Source of the DNA: Neisseria sp. Marseille-Q6792
GTDB lineage: Bacteria > Pseudomonadota > Gammaproteobacteria > Burkholderiales > Neisseriaceae
Direction: 5' to 3'
DNA length: 64,000 bases
NCBI RefSeq assembly: GCF_943181435.1
Contig: NZ_OW969598.1
Coordinates: 1,736,001 to 1,800,000, forward strand
The position numbers and the translations under genes were made by a program. The first letter of the stretch is position 1. Each line of letters starts with the position of its first letter. This document shows positions 53,936-64,000 of this stretch, piece by piece. The notes under the pieces were generated by a model, which did no database searches, was not told the DNA's origin, and saw only the letters and a list, made by a program, of their open reading frames with translations.

Positions 53936-55297
53936 TTATTTGTCCTGTTTGGCTTTGCGATCTTCCAGCCAGTGTTCCAAATAGTGGATGCTGACGCCGC
54001 CTTTTTGGAAACCCGGGTCGTTGAACAAGTCGCGGTGCAGCGGCGTATTGGTTTTGATGCCGGTAATCGCCAGCTCGGCAAGGGCTACGCGCATTTTAGC
54101 CATGGCTTGGTCGCGGTCTTTACCGACGACGCAGACTTTGCCGATCAGGCTGTCGTAGTATGGCGGGATACGGTAGCCTTGGTAGATGTGGCTGTCGACG
54201 CGGATACCGAAGCCGCCGGGCAGATGGCAGCTTTCAATCAGACCCGGGCTTGGGATGAAGTTGTACGGATCTTCGGCGTTGATACGGCACTCAAACGCGT
54301 GGCCTTCGACTTGAATATCCTTTTGTTTGTATTGCAACGGCAGGCCGGCCGCGATGCGCAATTGTTCTTGGACGATGTCCACGCCGGTGATGAGCTCGGT
54401 AACCGGATGCTCAACCTGAACGCGTGTGTTCATCTCGATAAAAAAGAATTCGCCGTCTTCGTAAAGGAATTCAAACGTACCTGCGCCGCGATAGCCGATG
54501 CGTTTGCAGGCGTCGGCACAGGCTTTGCCGATTTTGGCGCGTTCTTTTTCAGTGATGAACGGGGCCGGTGCTTCCTCGATGACTTTTTGGTGGCGGCGCT
54601 GCATGGAGCAGTCGCGCTCGGCAAGGTAGATGGCGTTGCCGTGTTCGTCGGCAATCACTTGGATTTCGACGTGGCGCGGACGTTGCAAATAGCGTTCCAT
54701 GTAAACCATCGGGTTGCCGAATGCCGCGCCTGCTTCGGCTTTGGTCATTTCGACAGACTGGAGGAGGTCTTCTTTTTTCTCGACGACGCGCATACCGCGG
54801 CCGCCGCCGCCGCCGGAGGCTTTGATAATGACGGGATAACCGACTTTATCGGCGATTTTGAGGATTTCTTCGCCGTCGTCGGGCAATGCGCCGTCAGAGC
54901 CGGGAACACAAGGCACGCCCGCTTCGATCATGGCGTGTTTGGCGGATACTTTGTCGCCCATCAGGCGGATGGTATCTGCTTTAGGGCCGATGAAGATAAA
55001 GCCCGATTGTTCGACCTGTTCGGCGAAATTGGCGTTTTCGGCAAGGAAGCCGTAGCCGGGGTGGATGGCATCTGCATCGGTAACCTCGGCGGCGGCGATA
55101 ATGGCGGGGATATTTAGATAGCTTTGTGCCGAGGAGGCGGGACCGATACACACGGATTCATCGGCAAGTTTGACGTGGAGGCTGTCTTTGTCGGCTTCGG
55201 AGTGAACGGCAACGGTGGCAATGCCCATTTCACGGCAGGCCCGCAGCACCCGCAATGCGATTTCGCCGCGGTTGGCGATTAAAACTTTTTTCAACAT
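53936..55297 (-). CDS. accC: Acetyl-CoA carboxylase, biotin carboxylase subunit
   Basis: A 453-residue biotin carboxylase. ATP-grasp features: [17 protein letters not shown] (glycine loop near 160), [27 protein letters not shown] (substrate/Mg site near 290), and the N-terminal [18 protein letters not shown]. It carboxylates biotin on AccB using bicarbonate and ATP, for malonyl-CoA synthesis. Lies 114 bp after accB with a DUS between. Normal length. Confidence 0.97.
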   Translation of the reverse strand: MLKKVLIANRGEIALRVLRACREMGIATVAVHSEADKDSLHVKLADESVCIGPASSAQSYLNIPAIIAAAEVTDADAIHPGYGFLAENANFAEQVEQSGFIFIGPKADTIRLMGDKVSAKHAMIEAGVPCVPGSDGALPDDGEEILKIADKVGYPVIIKASGGGGGRGMRVVEKKEDLLQSVEMTKAEAGAAFGNPMVYMERYLQRPRHVEIQVIADEHGNAIYLAERDCSMQRRHQKVIEEAPAPFITEKERAKIGKACADACKRIGYRGAGTFEFLYEDGEFFFIEMNTRVQVEHPVTELITGVDIVQEQLRIAAGLPLQYKQKDIQVEGHAFECRINAEDPYNFIPSPGLIESCHLPGGFGIRVDSHIYQGYRIPPYYDSLIGKVCVVGKDRDQAMAKMRVALAELAITGIKTNTPLHRDLFNDPGFQKGGVSIHYLEHWLEDRKAKQDK

Positions 55298-55371
55298 GAT
55301 GACTTTTCCTGTGGTTTTAGGCGACCCGACATAAAAGAGGCGGGTGCAAAAATGCTGGAAGGAGAAAGCAT

Positions 55372-55404
55372 TTCAGACGGCATCTGGAATCTATGCCGTC
55401 TGAA
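55372..55404. repeat. Inverted DUS pair between accB and accC
   Basis: TTCAGACGGCAT at 55372-55383 and ATGCCGTCTGAA at 55393-55404, tails inward. It sits between two genes that should be co-transcribed. Confidence 0.65.
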
Positions 55405-55411
55405 AACAGGA

Positions 55412-55870
55412 TTATTCGATAATGAAGAGCGGTTCGCCGAATTCGACGGGGGTACCGTTTTCGACCAGGATTTCTTTGACCGTACCGGATTTTTCGGCTT
55501 CAATTTCGTTCATCAGTTTCATCGCTTCGATGATGCACAAGGTGTCGCCTGCTTTAACTTGTTGTCCGACTTCGACAAATGCGGAGGCATTCGGGCCTGG
55601 TGCGCGGTAGAACGTACCGACCATAGGTGATTTTTGCGCATTGGACAAATCTCGGGCTGCAGGTGCTGCGGCAGGCGTGGGGGTTGTTGCGACGGGTGCC
55701 GGTGCAGGTGCGGCAGTCATGGCTGCGGCAGGTGCGGGTGCGGCATAAACCGGGGCTGCTGCGATGGTTCGGGTAATGCGGACTTTTTCTTCGCCTTCGG
55801 TTACTTCGATTTCGGCAATACCGGATTCTTCAACCAGATCGATCAGTTTTTTTAATTTGCGCAAATCCAT
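55412..55870 (-). CDS. accB: Biotin carboxyl carrier protein
   Basis: A 152-residue BCCP. The biotinylated Lys is in [18 protein letters not shown] near residue 118, preceded by an Ala/Pro-rich flexible linker ([20 protein letters not shown], residues about 55-80) and an N-terminal helical domain ([18 protein letters not shown]). Start at 55870 with AAGGAACAAAA upstream; the frame continues farther but without a site. First gene of accB-accC-prmA-orn. Confidence 0.95.
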   Translation of the reverse strand: MDLRKLKKLIDLVEESGIAEIEVTEGEEKVRITRTIAAAPVYAAPAPAAAMTAAPAPAPVATTPTPAAAPAARDLSNAQKSPMVGTFYRAPGPNASAFVEVGQQVKAGDTLCIIEAMKLMNEIEAEKSGTVKEILVENGTPVEFGEPLFIIE

Positions 55871-56221
55871 TTTTGTTCCTTTAACGGCTGCCGGTTTTTC
55901 GGCGGGCTGTTGCGTTGGTTTTTCAGAAAACAGCCGGCTTGCGGCAACGGCGCAAACCGGGCGGAATAGGGTTTGGAAAAGTTTTTCCAACGGCGGAAAA
56001 TAACCATAATAATGTGTTTATTTTCCCGAAGTTGTCGGCAAATGTCCAGTAAAATATTAAAAAACAGCAGTTTTTGGCGGAAATATGCAGGAGGTCGGTT
56101 TGGTATGCGAGGTATGCTTTGTCGAGAGTGTTTATTCTAATTTATTGGTTTTTCGGACAAAGATGCCGTCTGAAAAAGATAAGTGCGTATAATGGCCGCT
56201 GTTCCGAATGAAAGTGTCACA
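55871..56221. other. Divergent promoter region between accB and queA
   Basis: No gene. AT-rich, with a single DUS at about 56162. Promoters for accB and queA must lie here but I could not pick clear hexamers. Confidence 0.5.
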
Positions 56222-57262
56222 ATGGATATCTCAGATTTTGATTTTACCCTGCCCGAAAAGCTGATTGCCCAGCATCCGCCCGAAGTGCGCGGCAGCAGCC
56301 GCCTTTTGGTTGCGTTGCCGGATATGCCCCTGCAAGACCGGGTATTCGGCGATTTGCCCGATTATGTCGGCGAGGGCGACGTTTTGGTATTCAATAACAC
56401 GAAGGTGATGAAGGCGCGGCTGTTTGGTCAAAAAGACAGCGGGGGCAGAATCGAGGCTTTGATTGAGCGTGTTTTAGACAGTCATACCGCACTGGCGCAT
56501 ATCCGTTCGTCCAAGTCCCCCAAGCCCGGTATGGGCCTGGTGTTTGAAGGCGGTATTCGTGCCGTGATGGTCGAGCGTGCAGGAGCGTTATTCTGTTTGC
56601 GTTTTGAAGGCGGTCAAACCGTTTACGAACTTTTGGAACAGAACGGCCATTTGCCTCTGCCGCCTTATATCGAACGTGCCGCCGATGCGGATGACGACAG
56701 CCGTTATCAAACCGTTTATGCCAAATATCAGGGTGCGGTCGCCGCGCCGACGGCGGGCCTGCATTTTACGGAAGAACTTTTGCGCCGCCTGAAAGACAAA
56801 GGCGCGGTAACCGCAGAAGTAACCCTGCACGTCGGTGCGGGAACATTCCAACCCGTGCGTGTGGAAAAAATCGAAGAACACAAAATGCACAGCGAATGGT
56901 TTGAAGTGCCGTCTGAAACCGTCGCCGCCGTTGAGGCGGCAAAAGCCCGGGGGAACAAAGTCTGGGCGGTCGGCACGACTTCCATGCGCGCCCTTGAGTC
57001 CGCCGCGCGTGCGACGGGTCGTCTGAAAGCGGGACAGGGCGACACCGATATTTTCATCACGCCGGGCTACCGTTTTAATGTTGTCGACAGGCTGGTTACC
57101 AATTTTCATTTGCCGAAATCAACGCTGCTGATGTTGGTCAGCGCGTTTTCGGGTATGGGTCATATCCGCGCCGTGTATCGTCATGCGGTTGAACGTGAAT
57201 ACCGTTTCTTCAGCTACGGCGATGCGATGGTTTTGGGGCGGAACGAAGGGGGCGGACTTTAA
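56222..57262 (+). CDS. queA: S-adenosylmethionine:tRNA ribosyltransferase-isomerase
   Basis: A 346-residue QueA, which adds epoxyqueuosine's cyclopentene ring precursor from SAM to 7-aminomethyl-deazaguanine in tRNA. Recognised by [21 protein letters not shown] (N-terminus), [26 protein letters not shown] and [19 protein letters not shown] start at 56222 (MDISDFDF); an in-frame start 13 residues earlier is less likely. The DUS within the gene encodes VPSET near residue 226. Divergent from accB. Confidence 0.95.
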   Translation: MDISDFDFTLPEKLIAQHPPEVRGSSRLLVALPDMPLQDRVFGDLPDYVGEGDVLVFNNTKVMKARLFGQKDSGGRIEALIERVLDSHTALAHIRSSKSPKPGMGLVFEGGIRAVMVERAGALFCLRFEGGQTVYELLEQNGHLPLPPYIERAADADDDSRYQTVYAKYQGAVAAPTAGLHFTEELLRRLKDKGAVTAEVTLHVGAGTFQPVRVEKIEEHKMHSEWFEVPSETVAAVEAAKARGNKVWAVGTTSMRALESAARATGRLKAGQGDTDIFITPGYRFNVVDRLVTNFHLPKSTLLMLVSAFSGMGHIRAVYRHAVEREYRFFSYGDAMVLGRNEGGGL

Positions 57263-57373
57263 ACCGCCGCTGTCCGTTGCAAGACAGATGCCGTCTGAAC
57301 CGTGGTTCGGGCGGTATTTTTATGGATGTCCGGTAGTTGGATAATACACCGCCCAAATCGCGGTGCTTAAAAG

Positions 57374-57528
57374 TATAGTGGATTAACAAAAACCGGTACG
57401 GCGTTGCCTCGCCTTAGCTCAAAGAGAACGATTCTCTAAGGTGCTGAAGCACCAAGTGAATCGGTTCCGTACTATTTGTACTGTCTGCGGCTTCGTTGCC
57501 TTATCCTGATTTTTGTTAATCCACTATA
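57374..57528. repeat. Full-length Correia element (155 bp)
   Basis: TATAGTGGATTAA at 57374 to its inverse ending at 57528. Same length and same insert as the element at 51996-52150, differing at only a few bases. Confidence 0.95.
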
Positions 57529-57556
57529 AAAGAAAGTGAGGGCTATGTGCAACAAA

Positions 57557-57594
57557 ATGCCGTCTGACACCGTAAAGGTTTCAGACGGCATTTT
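57557..57594 (-). terminator. DUS hairpin after carB
   Basis: ATGCCGTCTGAC at 57557 and TTCAGACGGCAT at 57580-57591; the first arm has one base off the standard DUS. It lies beyond the carB stop on the minus strand. The rest of 57263-57611 is otherwise the Correia element and a degenerate DUS near 57289. Confidence 0.75.
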
Positions 57595-57611
57595 CCAAGC
57601 TGATTCAGGTA

Positions 57612-60827
<3,216 letters not shown>

Positions 60828-60855
60828 GGTTTTACTTTCAATAAAAATTTATATT

Positions 60856-61512
60856 TTAAAAGCTAGGTCCACTTGGTTTAGGAGTGTACGTTGGTTCACT
60901 TGGTTGTGCGTTTGGCTTAGGAACATCCAAAGCCTGCTGTAACCTTGGGGATGTGCTAATTAATTCGTCCAACGAAAGAAATGTGCCATCTGTTGTGGCT
61001 ACTAATATATTAGCGAAAGGAGAGCCAGAACTCTCATACAAATCTTTTCCTTCTTTTAAGGAACAGAAAAATTGAATATATCCAAAAAAATCATCTGGAT
61101 TTAACGCATATTTCTCAAAGTGGCTGAAATCATATTCAAAAGAATTTGCTAAGTTGCATTGTGTTTTATTTTCAATGAAATCAGCATAGAAATCAAAGCA
61201 CAAACCAAACCCAAGGTCATTGTTATGCCCGTCTATAAATTCAGCACCATATACAACAAAATGGCATATATTATTTTTGTTGCCTCTAATGTTCTGTTTT
61301 GCTTCATTGGGATTGATAAACTTATCTAGTTCCTGCTGAATACATCGAGTATCTTTTTTTCTTTTAAATTCAATTAGAAAAAATCGGTTATTTTCATCTG
61401 AAAATAGTGTATCTCCCGCTTGCTCTTGGCTGCCATCTAATGGGGCAGCATTGAATTGTAATTTTGACCATGCAATGAATGCATATTCAACAGTTTTTTC
61501 CCACCAAATCAT
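60856..61512 (-). CDS. AT-rich orphan with possible PD-(D/E)xK-like nuclease motif, in the carA-carB gap
   Basis: A 218-residue protein beginning MIWWEKTVEYAFIAW. A segment GDTLFSDENNRFFLIEFKRKKD has an Asp followed 14 residues later by E-x-K (IEFKRK), the layout of PD-(D/E)xK nucleases; this is weak evidence alone. The C-terminus is Pro/Ser-rich (PKPNAQPSEPTYTPKPSG). Base composition is far below carA and carB, and no DUS lies within. Its stop is 28 bp before the carB start. A site GGAAGAG precedes ATG 61512. I know no named family for it. Confidence 0.7.
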   Translation of the reverse strand: MIWWEKTVEYAFIAWSKLQFNAAPLDGSQEQAGDTLFSDENNRFFLIEFKRKKDTRCIQQELDKFINPNEAKQNIRGNKNNICHFVVYGAEFIDGHNNDLGFGLCFDFYADFIENKTQCNLANSFEYDFSHFEKYALNPDDFFGYIQFFCSLKEGKDLYESSGSPFANILVATTDGTFLSLDELISTSPRLQQALDVPKPNAQPSEPTYTPKPSGPSF

Positions 61513-61753
61513 AATGTAAACTCTTCCCAATTAATCTAATATATCAGCAGGCTTGCAGCCCGTATGTGGGGTATGTGGTACACACATTCTCCATTTTCCC
61601 TGCAACCCCAACTCACTTCGTGCGTGCCTTACGGCACACACGCTACCGATGGGTTCAAATGCCGTCTGAAAAAAATCTCGCGGCGTTTGTTCCATCTATC
61701 TGGCGATAAATACTGCCTGAAAAATTCCCGCTGTCGATGTTTCGGGCATTCTT

Positions 61754-62270
61754 TCTCAAACCACCTGCAACCGCAAAATCTGCCGAAACCTGCCCCCTCC
61801 CCCGTGGGGGAGGGATGGGGAGAGGGCATTCTCCGAATTTCGGCAACCTTCCTCAACACCCTAACCGTCCCAATACAAGCCTTGCGGCTTGTTGCCCTCT
61901 CTCTAGCTCTCTCCCACGGGAGAGAGGACGTGGTGGCTGTTGGGATTAAGGGTTCTGTAAGGAAAACAGGTTGTTCAGGTTGCTTTTTTATTTTTCAGAC
62001 AATCTGAAGTCAACGGTAAATCCAAGTTGCCTTTCAAGCCGCCTGCAACCGCAAAATCTGCTGCAACCTGCCCCCTCCCCCGTGGGGGAGGGATGGGGAG
62101 AGGGCATTCTCCGAATTTCGGCAACCTTTCACAAAACCCTTAGTCCCCTAAAATACAAACCTTGCTGTTTGTTGCCCTCTCTCTAACTCTCTCCCACGGG
62201 GAGAGAGGACGGGGCGGCTGTTGGGATGAAGGGTTCTGCAAGGAAAATAGGTTGTGCAGGCTGTTTTTTA
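61754..62270. repeat. Tandem duplication in the carA-carB gap (two ~240-bp units)
   Basis: The block beginning CCTGCAACCGCAAAATCTG at 61764 recurs at 62042, offset 278 bp, with matching hairpins: CCCCCTCCCCCGTGGGGGAGGG, and CTCTCCCACGGG(A)GAGAG in each unit. Both units also share GAGGGCATTCTCCGAATTTC and GGCAACCT. No coding region is evident in 61513-62297; a DUS lies at about 61668. Confidence 0.9.
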
Positions 62271-62297
62271 TTTCGCACAAGCCGTCTGAAAACTTCC

Positions 62298-62555
62298 TTA
62301 AAAACTAGTAATAAATGTAATCAAGCCCAAAATGATGCCAGGGGCGTTTGCCAGCATGACGGGGTAGTCGCGTTTTTCTTTCAAAAAGCCGTAGGCAACC
62401 CATAATGTGCAGTTGATGGCGGCGACGAGGGGTTGCAGCGGCGAGCCGGGGTTGCCGGCAAGGTTGTTTTGGATTTGCGGGATATAGGAAACGTACATAC
62501 CCACGGCAGTCAGGGTGGCAACGACGGAAAGGATGCTCATTTGTTTTTCTGTCAT
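62298..62555 (-). CDS. SemiSWEET-family sugar transporter
   Basis: An 85-residue protein with three membrane helices (ILSVVATLTAVGMYVSYIPQ, LVAAINCTLWVAYGFL and VMLANAPGIILGLITFI) and a PQ-loop motif (SYIPQIQNN), as in bacterial SemiSWEETs, which dimerise to move sugars. Start at 62555 follows AAAGGAAAACC. It lies 85 bp after carA in the same direction, so may be co-transcribed. Substrate unknown. Confidence 0.82.
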   Translation of the reverse strand: MTEKQMSILSVVATLTAVGMYVSYIPQIQNNLAGNPGSPLQPLVAAINCTLWVAYGFLKEKRDYPVMLANAPGIILGLITFITSF

Positions 62556-62597
62556 GGTTTTCCTTTCTGATTTGCATGATAGGGTCTTGGGTGGGTT

Positions 62598-62630
62598 TTC
62601 AGACGGCATACTTTTCGGATGCCGTCTGAA
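62598..62630. terminator. Inverted DUS pair after carA
   Basis: TTCAGACGGCAT at 62598-62609 and ATGCCGTCTGAA at 62619-62630. It sits 10 bp past the carA stop, upstream of the SemiSWEET gene. Confidence 0.75.
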
Positions 62631-62639
62631 ACAGCCGGT

Positions 62640-63770
<1,131 letters not shown>

Positions 63771-63856
63771 GATGGGAATCCTGTTTTTAATAAAATTCTT
63801 GACAATGCCGTCTGAAGGGACTTCGGCAGGGGGCATCCGGTCGGAAAAATCCGGTC

Positions 63857-63894
63857 AAAAAAAAACACGCCGCGCAAGATAGACGCGTAACGTG
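63857..63894 (-). promoter_or_regulatory. Intrinsic-terminator-like hairpin in the carA leader (putative attenuator)
   Basis: On the minus strand CACG-TTA-CGCG pairs with CGCG-G-CGTG (63866-63894) and is followed by a run of nine T, about 30 bases past the expected start of transcription. That is the form of a transcription attenuator. The effector cannot be read from this alone. Confidence 0.6.
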
Positions 63895-63930
63895 CTTTTC
63901 GGGCAAGTGCCTATACCCTGAAAGCAGCAT

Positions 63931-63959
63931 ATTTTAAGACGAAACATACCCGATTTCAA
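63931..63959 (-). promoter_or_regulatory. carA promoter
   Basis: On the minus strand TTGAAA (63954-63959) and TAAAAT (63931-63936) are separated by exactly 17 bp. Transcription would start near 63924. Confidence 0.7.
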
Positions 63960-64000
63960 GCGCAAACGCGGCAGGCGGGCTGAGATGTTCGCGCGAAAAC

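Noticed and set aside
61629..62186. ORFs in the car intergenic repeats
   Set aside because: Low-complexity Pro/Gly/Arg translations of the hairpin units with no start signals.
63860..63930. Leader peptide for carA attenuation starting at the ATG at 63928-63930
   Set aside because: The ATG lies before the predicted transcription start, so it would not be in the transcript.

Overview
The window is chromosomal DNA from a human-adapted Neisseria, most likely N. meningitidis. The 12-base DNA uptake sequence (DUS) ATGCCGTCTGAA and its inverse recur throughout, often as inverted pairs acting as terminators. Correia repeats (TATAGTGGATTAA ends), dRS3 repeats (ATTCCC-N8-GGGAAT), a comE copy beside an rRNA operon and an AAGC-repeat autA next to slam1 support the genus, and autA plus the dense dRS3 array favour meningococcus over gonococcus. 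Species was not tested by alignment.

Layout. 1-415: AT-rich edge with a truncated small gene that overlaps the stop codon of a decayed ORF, resembling a toxin-tail/immunity cassette. 416-5100: metR, a Nif3-family gene and the cytochrome bc1 operon petABC. 5300-6390: relict of a Mu-like prophage tail region. 6437-13246: rmuC, a metallo-hydrolase, periplasmic DNA ligase, hpt, and an incomplete PTS (EIIA, HPr, EI). 13368-17689: ABC ATPase, Nudix protein, initiator tRNA, and thiC behind a TPP riboswitch. 17700-18700: dRS3 units around an IS110-type transposase fragment. 18837-20858: metallopeptidase, nlaA-type acyltransferase and gmhB. 21001-33084: sulfatase-like membrane protein, aromatic amino acid transporter, ubiG, thrB, a ThiP-like permease, carbonic anhydrase, nadD, an AT-rich orphan gene, rsfS, rlmH, a YggX homologue, a Bax-inhibitor-like protein, coaD and a pseudouridine synthase.

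33149-38672 is a complete rRNA operon (16S, tRNA-Ile, tRNA-Ala, 23S, 5S) with promoter, boxA sites and terminator, followed by comE. 39466-40222 is a degenerate outer-membrane protein gene. Then come aroG, folA, a CYTH protein, hemJ and a small conserved gene, a 1-kb dRS3 array, and the phase-variable autotransporter autA (22 AAGC copies, read here as OFF), directly followed by slam1. After a short Correia element come miaB, a small lipoprotein gene, hemL, the orn/prmA/accC/accB cluster and queA.

57612-63959 holds carA and carB in the same direction but separated by about 1.8 kb. That gap carries a SemiSWEET gene, a tandem duplication and an AT-rich gene with a possible nuclease motif. The carA leader has a good promoter and an intrinsic-terminator hairpin, suggesting attenuation.

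Most of the window is core metabolism: respiration, pyrimidine, thiamine, fatty acid, heme and NAD/CoA synthesis, tRNA modification and LOS assembly. Its accessory or regulatory interest lies in phase variation at autA, the thiC and carA leaders, the carA-carB gap, the edge cassette, the prophage and transposase relicts, and the repeat arrays that probably act as recombination points. I found no complete new system. The best leads for undescribed biology are the two AT-rich orphan genes (28856-29455 and 60856-61512) and the truncated edge cassette.
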